Origin: Enterovibrio coralii
GTDB lineage: Bacteria; Pseudomonadota; Gammaproteobacteria; Enterobacterales; Vibrionaceae
Length of the DNA: 41,498 nt
NCBI RefSeq assembly: GCF_001559595.1
Contig: NZ_LNTY01000011.1
Span: 1-41,498 of the forward strand
Direction: 5' to 3'
The translations under genes were made by a program, and so were the position numbers. Within the stretch, counting starts at the first letter, position 1, and each line of letters starts with the position of its first letter. Of the stretch, positions 19,683 to 28,013 are shown one piece after another. Below the pieces are notes generated by a model. It saw only the letters and a program-made list of their open reading frames with translations, made no database searches and was not told the origin of the DNA.

Positions 19683-20957
19683 TCAGGCCTTGGAGGCTTT
19701 TGGCACGGGAAGGATTTTGACTTGCTTGACCATATTCTCTGCCACTTCGACAATTTCCATCTGGTGACCTTCCACTTCAATGCTGAGCGCACTGTTGGGG
19801 ATGTCTTCAAGGTGTTCGAGAATGAGGCCGTTCAATGTTCTTGGGCCATCGGTAGGAAGTTCCCAGTTCAGGCTCTTGTTCAAATCACGGATATTGGCAC
19901 TGCCTTCAATCATATAGCTGCCGTCTGGCAAGGCCGTGATTTCTTCTGCAAGGCTAGGCGACAGGGAAGTGGTAAATTCACCGACGATCTCTTCGAGAAT
20001 ATCTTCCAGCGTCACCAGACCAATGATGTCGCCGTATTCATCAACAATCAGACCAATACGTTCTTTATTGCGCTGGAACTTCAACATCTGCACGTTAAGT
20101 GGTGTGCCTTCGGGAATATAGTAGACCTCGTCGGCGGCACGCAGCAGGTGCTCTTTGGTGAATTCGTTCTCTACCATTTCGCGATAGGCTTCGCGCACTC
20201 GCAGCATGCCGACGACTTCATCTATGTTGTCGCGGTACAACACCATGCGGCCATGAGGCGCATGGGTGAGCTGACGAAGAATGGCTTTCCAGTCATCATT
20301 GACGTTGATGCCGGTGATTTCGTTGCGTGGCACCATGATGTCATTCACCGTGATTTCCTCAAGCTCAAGGATAGAGATGAGCATATCTTGGTGGCGACGA
20401 GGAATAAGGCTACCGGCTTCATTAACCACAGTGCGCAGCTCTTCTGAGCTGAGGTGGTCTTTGTTGTCAGTGTTTTTGCCCAGCCCCACAAGGCGAAGGA
20501 AGCCATTGGTGATGCCATTGACCATCCATACGACCGGATAGAGCACTTTCATTAATACTGAAAGCAGCAATGAACTGGTGTAGGAAACGCGTTCAGGATA
20601 CAGCGCAGCAATGGTTTTTGGTGTGACCTCTGCAAAGACCAAGACGACAAGCGTTAAGCCACCTGTGGCGATAGCAACCCCGAGATCGCCGTAAAGACGC
20701 ATGCCGAGAATGGTGGCAATGGCGGACGCGAGAATGTTAACGAGGTTATTGCCGATGAGGATCAGGCCAATCAGCCTGTCTGGGCGCTCAAGCAGTTTTT
20801 CAACACGCTTGGCACCCTTGTGACCTTGATTTGAAAGGTGTCTCAATCTGTAGCGGTTTAATGCCATCATTCCGGTTTCAGAACCGGAAAAGTACGCAGA
20901 GATGACGATGAGCAATACCAAAAGGGAAACGAGCGTTCCCGTCGATATGTCGTCCAA
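19683..20957 (-). CDS. corB: CNNM/CorC-family transporter CorB (DUF21-CBS protein)
   Basis: Inner-membrane protein of the HlyC/CorC (CNNM) family, implicated in magnesium or cobalt efflux. The 424-residue protein has an N-terminal DUF21 membrane domain (SAYFSGSETGMMALNRYR near residue 20, IGLILIGNNLVNILASA), a CBS pair in the middle (VNDIMVPRNEITGINV; GLIVDEYGDIIGLVTLEDI) and a C-terminal CorC_HlyC domain. The start is TTG at 20957-20955, with AAGGAA about 8 nt upstream. In Vibrio this gene normally follows luxS; here it is separated from gshA by the accessory block. Confidence 0.92.
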   Translation of the reverse strand: MDDISTGTLVSLLVLLIVISAYFSGSETGMMALNRYRLRHLSNQGHKGAKRVEKLLERPDRLIGLILIGNNLVNILASAIATILGMRLYGDLGVAIATGGLTLVVLVFAEVTPKTIAALYPERVSYTSSLLLSVLMKVLYPVVWMVNGITNGFLRLVGLGKNTDNKDHLSSEELRTVVNEAGSLIPRRHQDMLISILELEEITVNDIMVPRNEITGINVNDDWKAILRQLTHAPHGRMVLYRDNIDEVVGMLRVREAYREMVENEFTKEHLLRAADEVYYIPEGTPLNVQMLKFQRNKERIGLIVDEYGDIIGLVTLEDILEEIVGEFTTSLSPSLAEEITALPDGSYMIEGSANIRDLNKSLNWELPTDGPRTLNGLILEHLEDIPNSALSIEVEGHQMEIVEVAENMVKQVKILPVPKASKA

Positions 20958-21047
20958 ATTTCAAATTCCTTTTTTAAAGTTCAGCCCTAATTAAGGGCGA
21001 AAAGTTTGTACTCTGTCAAACCTGATGGCGCAAATACAACATTGTTG

Positions 21048-21845
21048 TCACGCCCCGATGATCACCTCTTTCACGAAGCGACTACCAAAGTAAGCCAATG
21101 TCAGCAGGAAGGCACCAACAATGCTTACCCAAATAACACGCTTACCACGCCAGCCTGAGCGGTAGTGTCCCCACAGCAAAATGCCATAAACCACCCACGC
21201 CATCGCAGAAAGAACCGCTTTGTGCGCTTTGCCTTGTGCAATCATGTCATGGACGAAGGCCACGCCAGTTAGCAAGGTTAAGGTCAGCAGGATTTCACCA
21301 ATCAGGATGATGTTGAACAGTTGACGTTCCACGGCCATTAACGGCGGCAGGTTCGGGTTCATCACCATGCGTTTTTTCGCTTTGAGCTGGTGGTCGAGCC
21401 AAGCCAATTGAATCGCATAAAGGGTTGCGATCATCAATGTTGAATACGAGAACAGTGCCAATGAGATATGGATAAGTACCTGCGGATTGGCTTCAAGGTG
21501 CGTGACAAATGCGCCGGGCAAGAGCGTGGCGGCAGTTAAGTTAATCGCCGCAAAGCTGTAGACCACTGGCAGCAATATCCACACGCGCATGCGTACCATC
21601 AAGCCAGTGGTGATGGCTGAGATGATAAAGCTAATTAAAGAGGCAACATTCAAGATGCTGAGGTTCTGTCCGCCATCAGCCAGGATCAAGTCGGCAAGCA
21701 AGTAGGCATGAAGGCCCAATGCACCACACGCAGTAATAAAGACGTTTCTAGCCGGGATTTGAGTCGGCCCAGAAAGCCCAGGAATAATCTGTAATAGCGC
21801 AGAGAAATACAGCACTGCAGCCAATATGGCTATGAAAATATCCAT
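21048..21845 (-). CDS. ypjD: YpjD, CcsA-like inner-membrane protein
   Basis: Inner-membrane protein of the cytochrome c assembly (CcsA/CcmC) superfamily, 265 residues with about eight transmembrane helices. E. coli YpjD, encoded beside ffh and corB, is the obvious counterpart. Its function is not settled; a heme-handling or CorB-partner role has been suggested but cannot be judged from sequence. It sits upstream of corB on the same strand with a 90-nt gap and diverges from ffh. Confidence 0.85.
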   Translation of the reverse strand: MDIFIAILAAVLYFSALLQIIPGLSGPTQIPARNVFITACGALGLHAYLLADLILADGGQNLSILNVASLISFIISAITTGLMVRMRVWILLPVVYSFAAINLTAATLLPGAFVTHLEANPQVLIHISLALFSYSTLMIATLYAIQLAWLDHQLKAKKRMVMNPNLPPLMAVERQLFNIILIGEILLTLTLLTGVAFVHDMIAQGKAHKAVLSAMAWVVYGILLWGHYRSGWRGKRVIWVSIVGAFLLTLAYFGSRFVKEVIIGA

Positions 21846-22032
21846 GTGTCTTTCAACAACATTGAGTAAAAAAGAAAGGGTTCAGTATACCCCGCACAAA
21901 TCTGCGTCGCTATTCATGGCGAAATAAACTTTGCTTCGAAGCTGAGGCGCGCATTACAAATCTCAGTGAAATCGCCGTATGCACTTTAAAACAATCATTA
22001 AAGCCATCATGTAAGCGGAGCGGATAATAAGA

Positions 22033-22038
22033 TATAAT
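22033..22038 (+). promoter_or_regulatory. Candidate -10 element for ffh
   Basis: A perfect TATAAT about 78 bp before the ffh start, in the 270-bp divergent gap with ypjD. No good -35 hexamer is seen 16-18 bp upstream, so the call rests on the -10 alone. The rest of the gap (21846-22115) shows no gene. Confidence 0.45.
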
Positions 22039-22115
22039 CGGCATAATTTTGTGTTTATTACCACCTGACAAACATCAGAGCTGAGTGGTGTCGCCGCGTA
22101 GAGAGCGAGTAGGAC

Positions 22116-23492
22116 ATGTTTGAAAACTTAACGGATCGTTTATCCCGAACGCTAAAAAACATTAGCGGTCGTGGACGTCTAACCGAAGACAATATTAAAG
22201 ACACGCTGCGCGAAGTGCGTATGGCACTTCTGGAAGCAGACGTTGCGCTGCCTGTTGTGCGCGACTTCGTCAAAAAAGTAAAAGAAAGCGCAGTGGGTCT
22301 GGAAGTCTCTAAAAGCCTGACACCGGGTCAAGAGTTCATCAAGATCGTTCAATCTGAACTTGAAGCGATCATGGGTGAGTCCAACACTGATTTGGATTTG
22401 ACCACTCAGCCGCCAGCCGTTGTTCTGATGGCTGGTCTGCAAGGTGCAGGTAAAACAACCAGCGTCGGTAAGCTGGGTAAAATGCTTAAAGAGCGCCACA
22501 AGAAGAAAGTGCTGGTGGTGTCTGCCGACGTTTATCGCCCTGCGGCGATCAAACAGCTGGAAACTCTTTCTAACGATGTGGGTATCGATTTCTTTCCATC
22601 GACGCCAGATCAAAAGCCTGTCGACATCGCTACTGCAGCGGTCGCACATGGTAAGCTGAAGTTCTACGACGTGGTGATCGTCGATACCGCAGGTCGCCTG
22701 CACGTCGACGAAGCAATGATGGACGAAATTAAAGACGTCCATGCTGCGATCAACCCTGTTGAGACACTGTTCGTTGTTGATGCAATGACAGGTCAAGATG
22801 CGGCGAACACGGCGAAAGCATTCAACGATGCACTGCCGCTGACCGGTGTGGTTCTGACGAAAGTGGATGGTGATGCACGTGGTGGTGCGGCACTGTCTGT
22901 TCGTCACATTACGGGCAAGCCAATCAAGTTCTTGGGTGTGGGTGAGAAAACCGACGCACTGGAACCGTTCCACCCTGATCGCGTAGCAAGCCGAATTCTG
23001 GGCATGGGTGACGTACTGTCACTGATTGAAGACCTAGAACGTAACGTAGATAAAGAGAAAGCGGAACAACTGGCGAAGAAGTTCAAAGAGAAGAAAGGTT
23101 TCGACCTTCAGGACTTCCGCGACCAGCTTCAGCAAATGAAGAACATGGGTGGCATGATGGGCATGCTGGACAAGTTGCCAGGTATGTCGAATCTGCCGGA
23201 TGACGTGAAAAACCAAGTGGACGACAAGATGTTTGTTCAGATGGAAGCGATCATCAACTCTATGACACCAAAAGAACGTGCACGCCCTGATCTGATCAAA
23301 GGTTCTCGCAAGAAGCGTATTGCGGCGGGTTCAGGTACTCAGGTTCAGGACGTTAACCGTCTACTCAAGCAATTCACCCAAATGCAGAAAATGATGAAGA
23401 AGATGCAGAAGGGCGGAATGAAGAACATGATGCGCAATATGAAAGGCATGATGGGCGGCATGGGTGGCGGCGGAGGCATGTTCCCACGTTAA
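22116..23492 (+). CDS. ffh: Signal recognition particle protein Ffh
   Basis: GTPase that binds 4.5S RNA and signal sequences and delivers ribosomes to FtsY for co-translational membrane insertion. The 458-residue protein has the N domain (1-95), then the G domain with P-loop GLQGAGKT (107-114), DTAGR (G3) and TKVDGDARGG (G4). A methionine-rich M domain (about 330-458) ends in a glycine/methionine tail. Length and motifs match the enterobacterial protein. AGGA precedes the ATG. It is followed by the ribosomal operon, the standard gammaproteobacterial order. Confidence 0.98.
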   Translation: MFENLTDRLSRTLKNISGRGRLTEDNIKDTLREVRMALLEADVALPVVRDFVKKVKESAVGLEVSKSLTPGQEFIKIVQSELEAIMGESNTDLDLTTQPPAVVLMAGLQGAGKTTSVGKLGKMLKERHKKKVLVVSADVYRPAAIKQLETLSNDVGIDFFPSTPDQKPVDIATAAVAHGKLKFYDVVIVDTAGRLHVDEAMMDEIKDVHAAINPVETLFVVDAMTGQDAANTAKAFNDALPLTGVVLTKVDGDARGGAALSVRHITGKPIKFLGVGEKTDALEPFHPDRVASRILGMGDVLSLIEDLERNVDKEKAEQLAKKFKEKKGFDLQDFRDQLQQMKNMGGMMGMLDKLPGMSNLPDDVKNQVDDKMFVQMEAIINSMTPKERARPDLIKGSRKKRIAAGSGTQVQDVNRLLKQFTQMQKMMKKMQKGGMKNMMRNMKGMMGGMGGGGGMFPR

Positions 23493-23610
23493 GACCGCGC
23501 TTAACCCCTTTTCAATTTGGTGGGTAAACGCCCGCTAATAAAACATAAAGCGAAGGAATCGCTAAGTGATTGATTGTTTGTCACTGCTGATGCTTTTTTA
23601 GCTAAAGCAG

Positions 23611-23638
23611 TTGCATTCGATCACAGAAAGCGTAAAAT
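23611..23638 (+). promoter_or_regulatory. Candidate sigma-70 promoter for rpsP operon
   Basis: TTGCAT (23611-23616), 16-bp spacer, TAAAAT (23633-23638). It lies about 75 bp before rpsP in the 221-bp gap after ffh. Confidence 0.62.
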
Positions 23639-23661
23639 TCCGGAGCTTTATTTTGGCACGA

Positions 23662-23683
23662 GGCCCCGTATTAGCACGGGGCC
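23662..23683 (+). promoter_or_regulatory. GC-rich hairpin in the rpsP leader
   Basis: Perfect 8-bp stem GGCCCCGT (23662-23669) / ACGGGGCC (23676-23683) with a 6-nt loop. It is downstream of the candidate promoter and 30 nt before rpsP, so it is part of the rpsP leader and could also trim read-through from ffh. No T-run follows, so it is not a classical terminator. Confidence 0.6.
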
Positions 23684-23713
23684 AATTTAATTTAGTAATG
23701 CAAAGAGGACGAT

Positions 23714-23962
23714 ATGGTAACCATTCGTTTGGCACGTCACGGCGCGAAAAAGCGTCCATTCTATCAAATCGTTGTAGCTGACAGCCGTCAAACTCGCGAC
23801 GGTCGCTTCATCGAGAAAGTTGGCTTCTTCAACCCTGTTGCACAAGGTCAAGAAGAGAAGCTGCGTCTGGACCTGGACCGCGTTAACCATTGGGTTGGCG
23901 AAGGTGCAGCAGTTTCTGACCGCGTAGCACGACTGATCAAAGACGCGGCTAAAGCTGCGTAA
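23714..23962 (+). CDS. rpsP: 30S ribosomal protein S16
   Basis: Structural protein of the small subunit that stabilises 16S rRNA during assembly. The 82-residue product begins [20 protein letters not shown], the S16 signature, and continues with [25 protein letters not shown] precedes the ATG. It is the first gene of rpsP-rimM-trmD-rplS. Confidence 0.98.
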   Translation: MVTIRLARHGAKKRPFYQIVVADSRQTRDGRFIEKVGFFNPVAQGQEEKLRLDLDRVNHWVGEGAAVSDRVARLIKDAAKAA

Positions 23963-23993
23963 TTGATTAGTGTCAGGGTTAAAAGAAAAAGTT

Positions 23994-24521
23994 ATGAGTG
24001 AGCAAGAAAAGGTTGTAGTAGGCAAGCTAGGTTCTTCTTATGGCATCCGTGGCTGGCTCAAAGTTTTTTCTTACACTGAAGAAGCCGAAAGCATTTTTAG
24101 CTACTCACCTTGGTTTATCAAGGTGCGTGGTGAGTGGAAAGAATTCAGTCTTGAAGACTGGAAACGCCACGGTCAGGGTTATGTAGGCAAACTGAAAGGT
24201 CTGGATCAGCGTGAAGACGCTCAGGCAATGACGAATGCTGAAATCGCTATCAACGCGGATGCTCTGCCAGCACTGTCAGATGAAGAATTCTACTGGCGTG
24301 AATTGTTCGGAATGGAAGTGGTTACGACCAAAGGTTACAACCTAGGTAAAGTCACCGACATTTTGGAAACTGGCTCGAACGACGTATTGGTCATTCAAGC
24401 GAACCCAAAAGATGCTTTTGGACAGAAGGAACGATTAGTACCGTTCCTCGATGGGCAAGTCATCAAGTTGATTGATCGCTCTGCTCAACGGATCGAAGTT
24501 GACTGGGATCCTGGATTTTAA
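23994..24521 (+). CDS. rimM: 16S rRNA processing protein RimM
   Basis: Maturation factor for the 30S subunit head that acts with S19. The 175-residue protein has the RimM N-terminal barrel ([20 protein letters not shown]) and a C-terminal PRC barrel ([20 protein letters not shown], then [10 protein letters not shown] and RLVPFL). The open frame extends to GTG 23970, but I chose ATG 23994 because the family begins MSEQ-like there. The ribosome binding site is weak at either position. Second gene of the ribosomal operon. Confidence 0.96.
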   Translation: MSEQEKVVVGKLGSSYGIRGWLKVFSYTEEAESIFSYSPWFIKVRGEWKEFSLEDWKRHGQGYVGKLKGLDQREDAQAMTNAEIAINADALPALSDEEFYWRELFGMEVVTTKGYNLGKVTDILETGSNDVLVIQANPKDAFGQKERLVPFLDGQVIKLIDRSAQRIEVDWDPGF

Positions 24522-24558
24522 TTCCCCCAGTAACATTTAAAGCAATAGGAGCGGAAAA

Positions 24559-25314
24559 ATGTGGGTTGGTATTATCAGCCTTTTTCCTGAAATGTTCCGT
24601 GCTGTTACTGAATTTGGGGTAACTGGCCAGGCGGTAAAGAAAGGCCTGCTCGAAGTAGAAACGTGGAATCCCCGCGATTTTACTCACGACAAACACCGGA
24701 CGGTTGATGACCGCCCATATGGTGGAGGCCCGGGTATGTTGATGATGGTACAGCCTTTGCGCGATGCCATTCACGCTGCCAAAAATGCCGCCAACGGTAA
24801 GACGAAAGTGATTTACCTTTCACCTCAGGGCCGAAAGCTTGACCAAGCGGGTGTTGAGGAGCTGGCGCAGAATGAGAACTTGATTCTTATCTGTGGACGC
24901 TATGAAGGGGTAGATGAGCGCATTATACAAACCGAAGTCGATGAAGAATGGTCTATCGGGGATTTTGTGCTCAGTGGTGGTGAACTGCCAGCCATGACGT
25001 TAGTCGACGCAGTATCTCGGTTTGTTCCGGGTGTACTGGGAGATTTTGCGTCAGCGGAAGAAGATTCTTTTGCAAATGGCTTGTTAGATTGCCCTCACTA
25101 CACGCGACCTGAAGTGTTGGATGGATTAGATGTACCTTCGGTACTCAAATCTGGTAACCACAAGGACATTCGTCGCTGGCGATTGAAACAATCGTTAGGC
25201 CGCACCTGGCTCAGAAGACCAGAGCTCCTGGAAAACCTAGCTCTGACTGACGAACAGGAATTATTGCTTGCTGAGTTCATTAATGAACACAGTCAAGTAC
25301 CTAAAGATATTTAG
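24559..25314 (+). CDS. trmD: tRNA (guanine-37-N1)-methyltransferase
   Basis: Methylates G37 of tRNAs with G36, using S-adenosylmethionine, and so prevents +1 frameshifting. The 251-residue protein shows the SPOUT trefoil-knot motifs: [36 protein letters not shown], and [21 protein letters not shown] precedes the ATG. It is an essential enzyme in the conserved operon, 26 nt before rplS. Confidence 0.98.
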   Translation: MWVGIISLFPEMFRAVTEFGVTGQAVKKGLLEVETWNPRDFTHDKHRTVDDRPYGGGPGMLMMVQPLRDAIHAAKNAANGKTKVIYLSPQGRKLDQAGVEELAQNENLILICGRYEGVDERIIQTEVDEEWSIGDFVLSGGELPAMTLVDAVSRFVPGVLGDFASAEEDSFANGLLDCPHYTRPEVLDGLDVPSVLKSGNHKDIRRWRLKQSLGRTWLRRPELLENLALTDEQELLLAEFINEHSQVPKDI

Positions 25315-25340
25315 TATCAGTTTATTCTAGGGTATAGAAC

Positions 25341-25694
25341 ATGAGTAACATCATCAAAGCGCTCGAAGATGAGCAACTTAAACAAGACGTTCCTGCGTTC
25401 AACGTAGGTGACACCGTTGTAGTTCAAGTTAAAGTTAAAGAAGGCGAGCGTTCTCGTCTGCAGGCTTACGAAGGCGTAGTTATCGCTAAGCGTAACCGTG
25501 GTCTGCACTCTGCATTCACCGTTCGTAAGATCTCTAACGGCGAAGGCGTTGAGCGTGTATTCCAAACTCACTCTCCAGTTGTTGACAGCATTACTGTTAA
25601 GCGCCGCGGTGCAGTACGTCGTGCCAAACTGTACTACCTGCGTGAGCGTTCTGGTAAGGCAGCTCGTATCAAAGAGCGTCTGGCTAAGAAATAA
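25341..25694 (+). CDS. rplS: 50S ribosomal protein L19
   Basis: Large-subunit protein at the interface with the 30S subunit. The 117-residue product has the L19 motifs [33 protein letters not shown] and [20 protein letters not shown]. It is the last gene of the rpsP operon and is followed by an intrinsic terminator. Confidence 0.98.
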   Translation: MSNIIKALEDEQLKQDVPAFNVGDTVVVQVKVKEGERSRLQAYEGVVIAKRNRGLHSAFTVRKISNGEGVERVFQTHSPVVDSITVKRRGAVRRAKLYYLRERSGKAARIKERLAKK

Positions 25695-25727
25695 TCGCTC
25701 CGGCGTTTATTGCCCGAAAGGGATAGC

Positions 25728-25753
25728 AAAAGCCCGCCATTTGGCGGGCTTTT
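25728..25753 (+). terminator. Intrinsic terminator of the rpsP-rplS operon
   Basis: Perfect 11-bp stem AAAAGCCCGCC (25728-25738) / GGCGGGCTTTT (25743-25753) with an ATTT loop and terminal T-run, 33 nt after rplS. Confidence 0.93.
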
Positions 25754-25812
25754 CTCGTTTCTGGCGGTCTGAAAGTAAGGCATAATCTGGACTTCGCAAT
25801 GGAGGAATACGC

Positions 25813-26487
25813 GTGCAGTACGATTGGATTTTGTTTGATGCCGATGAAACCCTGTTTTCATTTGATGCATATGCTGGCTTGAAAGCCATGTTCGCCGCTT
25901 TGGACGTCGACTTTACGCCTGAAGATTTCGCGGAGTACCAACTGGTCAATAAGCCGCTTTGGGTGCAATACCAAGACGGAGAGATCTCCGCCAAGCAGCT
26001 TCAAGAAGATCGCTTCAATGTTTGGTCAGACAGACTGAACATTTCTCCTGCTGAACTGAATCGTCGATTCCTCGATGCCATGGCCGATGTCTGCCAACCG
26101 CTAGAGGGAGTGAGAGATATCGTTCCTGAGCTGGCAAAGCACGCCAAGCTGGGCATCATCACCAATGGATTCGTTCAACTGCAACAAATTCGCCTCGAAC
26201 GCACAGGCATGACTGACTACTTCGACTTGGTCGTGATTTCTGAAGAAGTGGGTGTGGCAAAGCCTGACGTGGCCATTTTCGAGCACACCTTCGCACTGGC
26301 GGGTAACCCGGACAAATCTCGCGTACTGATGGTTGGTGACAATGCGGCGTCAGATATTCTCGGCGGTAACAATGCAGGTGTGGATACCTGTTGGCTGAAT
26401 GTTGATGGTAAGGCACTGCCAGAAGGCGTCACGCCGACCTATACCGCAACCTCGTGGGCGGACATCAAAACCTTCCTGCTGAACTAA
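25813..26487 (+). CDS. yjjG: Pyrimidine 5'-nucleotidase YjjG (HAD family)
   Basis: House-cleaning phosphatase; the E. coli homologue hydrolyses dUMP, dTMP and non-canonical pyrimidine monophosphates. The 224-residue protein has the HAD nucleophile motif FDADETLFSFD (Asp9, Asp11), motif II IITNGF, the conserved lysine in GVAKPDVAIFEH and motif IV VGDNAASDILGG. Start GTG 25813 is supported by GGAGGA 7 nt upstream. It is monocistronic, with a terminator on either side. Confidence 0.92.
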   Translation: MQYDWILFDADETLFSFDAYAGLKAMFAALDVDFTPEDFAEYQLVNKPLWVQYQDGEISAKQLQEDRFNVWSDRLNISPAELNRRFLDAMADVCQPLEGVRDIVPELAKHAKLGIITNGFVQLQQIRLERTGMTDYFDLVVISEEVGVAKPDVAIFEHTFALAGNPDKSRVLMVGDNAASDILGGNNAGVDTCWLNVDGKALPEGVTPTYTATSWADIKTFLLN

Positions 26488-26500
26488 TCTACCTGTCTCT

Positions 26501-26527
26501 AAAGCGAGCCCTTGATGCTCGCTTTTT
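26501..26527 (+). terminator. Intrinsic terminator after yjjG
   Basis: 9-bp stem AAAGCGAGC (26501-26509) / GCTCGCTTT (26517-26525) with a 7-nt loop and a T-run to 26527. Confidence 0.9.
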
Positions 26528-26711
26528 CTTTTCTCTCAACGCCTTGCAAAATAAGTTTCCGGTTAAATTGCCGACTTTCTCATTTTACGCGCTTACGCAA
26601 CTCTTGTGATGGGCGTATCATTTTTTCATGCTGACGCATTTCATTGTCCGCAGAAAATAATGGATAGAGTTGTTCCTACAACCGAAAAAAGAAAAAGCGA
26701 GGAGACAAGCG

Positions 26712-27296
26712 ATGAGTACACCGGAAACCCTAGCAAAACAAATGGTGAGTTCGCTTTCAAAGAACTGGTGGGTGCTGGCACTACGTGGCGTTGCCTCCAT
26801 CTTCTTTGCGATCATGCTTTGGACGCTGCCACCCCAAGAGTCGATTGAAACCTTGATACTGGTCTTTGGTATCTTTGCCTTTGTTGACGGCTCGTTGCAG
26901 GTTTGGACTGCGTTGATGGACAGAAAATCCCACGATAACTGGGTCGTGTTGGTTCTTTGGGGCGTGGTGGGTATCGCGGCCGGTATCATGACCTTTACCG
27001 TACCGGGACTGACAGCGGTTGCACTGTTGTTCTACATTGCAGTGTGGGCGATTGCCAAAGGCGTGCTGGAAATCATTGCGGCGATCAGACTGCGCAAAGA
27101 AATCAAAGGTGAGTGGCTGCTGGTGCTGCTTGGCTTGATCTCCATTCTGTTCGGCGGTTTTCTTATGGCAAACCCAGCAGCAGGTGCATTGACCCTGATT
27201 TGGGTGATCGCCATGTATGCCTTTGTGTTTGGTGTGTTGTTTGTTGCCTTGGCTGTAAAACTGAAAAGTTTTAAACCCGAGCAAATGGACATTTAA
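26712..27296 (+). CDS. HdeD/DUF308 family membrane protein
   Basis: Inner-membrane protein of the HdeD family, 194 residues with about six transmembrane helices arranged as repeated helix pairs (WWVLALRGVASIFFAIML; WVVLVLWGVVGIAAGIM; EWLLVLLGLISILFGGFL). E. coli HdeD is linked to acid resistance at high cell density, but family members are diverse. I chose ATG 26712 because GAGGAG lies just upstream; an open frame runs further 5' to 26670 without a binding site. Its function in this organism is unknown. Confidence 0.85.
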   Translation: MSTPETLAKQMVSSLSKNWWVLALRGVASIFFAIMLWTLPPQESIETLILVFGIFAFVDGSLQVWTALMDRKSHDNWVVLVLWGVVGIAAGIMTFTVPGLTAVALLFYIAVWAIAKGVLEIIAAIRLRKEIKGEWLLVLLGLISILFGGFLMANPAAGALTLIWVIAMYAFVFGVLFVALAVKLKSFKPEQMDI

Positions 27297-27380
27297 CGCG
27301 AATACCCCTTAGAGAATCGTGCGTTGAACCAATATAATGGATTGAACACGGACTGCTTACCCAAAGAATTGAGGAATAGG

Positions 27381-27764
27381 ATGCTGAAAAAATCCGGAGT
27401 GTTGTTTCTGGCGGCGTTAATGGTTGGCTGCGCAGGCATTGAAGATACCACCAAGTTGGTTCAAGAAGGTAACTGGATTGCCGTTGGTGAGCGTGATGGT
27501 GTGAGAGGTATTCCTTCACGTTCCATGTCCGATCTGAAGGCACTGGCTGCAAAAGCAGGTGTTGGCACAGTTAACGTGGCAGATTATGAGTTGGGCTACA
27601 ACGACGGTGTCGATAGATACTGTGATGTGAACAATGCCTACGAAATCGGCTTGGCGGGCATGCAGTACCTTGGTGTGTGTGCAAACATGGAAGACGGTGT
27701 CCGTTTCGAACTTGAATGGCAACGTGGTTTTGAAGACTTCCAATCAGCGGATCAAACCTTCTAA
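27381..27764 (+). CDS. DUF2799 family lipoprotein
   Basis: Predicted lipoprotein of unknown function, 127 residues. The signal peptide ends with lipobox MVGC (Cys17). The mature part has the DUF2799 pattern of paired glycine/aspartate and cysteine motifs: WIAVGERDGVRG, YELGYNDGVDRYC and GMQYLGVC; the two cysteines could form a disulfide. I chose ATG 27381, preceded by GAGGAATAGG, over an upstream in-frame start. A terminator follows. Confidence 0.83.
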   Translation: MLKKSGVLFLAALMVGCAGIEDTTKLVQEGNWIAVGERDGVRGIPSRSMSDLKALAAKAGVGTVNVADYELGYNDGVDRYCDVNNAYEIGLAGMQYLGVCANMEDGVRFELEWQRGFEDFQSADQTF

Positions 27765-27780
27765 GCCAAACGTGCGTTAA

Positions 27781-27807
27781 AACAAAGGCCGACTCTCGGC
27801 CTTTGTT
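27781..27807 (+). terminator. Intrinsic terminator after the DUF2799 lipoprotein gene
   Basis: Perfect 12-bp stem AACAAAGGCCGA (27781-27792) / TCGGCCTTTGTT (27796-27807) with a 3-nt loop; T-rich sequence follows. Confidence 0.9.
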
Positions 27808-27876
27808 CATTTTTATTTCCACCGTTCTCTTCTTTTTCTCTCTATTCTCCTTTAAAAATAAGCGAAAAACTCTCGG

Positions 27877-27894
27877 TGTAAATATAATTTTACG
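27877..27894 (+). promoter_or_regulatory. TyrR box upstream of aroF
   Basis: TGTAAA-TATAAT-TTTACG matches the TyrR operator consensus TGTAAA-N6-TTTACA at 11 of 12 fixed positions. It lies 120 bp before aroF. In E. coli TyrR represses aroF-tyrA with tyrosine, so the same control is likely here. Confidence 0.82.
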
Positions 27895-27895
27895 T

Positions 27896-27913
27896 TGTAT
27901 TTTTTTATTTACG
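27896..27913 (+). promoter_or_regulatory. Second, weaker TyrR-like box upstream of aroF
   Basis: TGTATT-6 nt-TTTACG matches 9 of the 12 fixed TyrR positions and starts 19 bp after the strong box. A strong box paired with a weak box is the known arrangement at TyrR-repressed promoters. Confidence 0.55.
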
Positions 27914-27919
27914 AAGTGG

Positions 27920-27947
27920 TTGCAATCATCTGTCAGGCTGTTAAGGT
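27920..27947 (+). promoter_or_regulatory. Candidate aroF promoter
   Basis: TTGCAA (27920-27925), 16-bp spacer and TAAGGT (27942-27947), immediately downstream of the TyrR boxes. It matches the consensus only moderately. Confidence 0.45.
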
Positions 27948-28013
27948 GTGAATCAAAGCGCATGGCGCTAACACGAATACAACGCACCAACAGAAAAGCC
28001 GCAGGAAGTTTTC

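Noticed and set aside
24559..25694. Minus-strand open frames over trmD and rplS
   Set aside because: They are shadows of strongly conserved plus-strand ribosomal genes.
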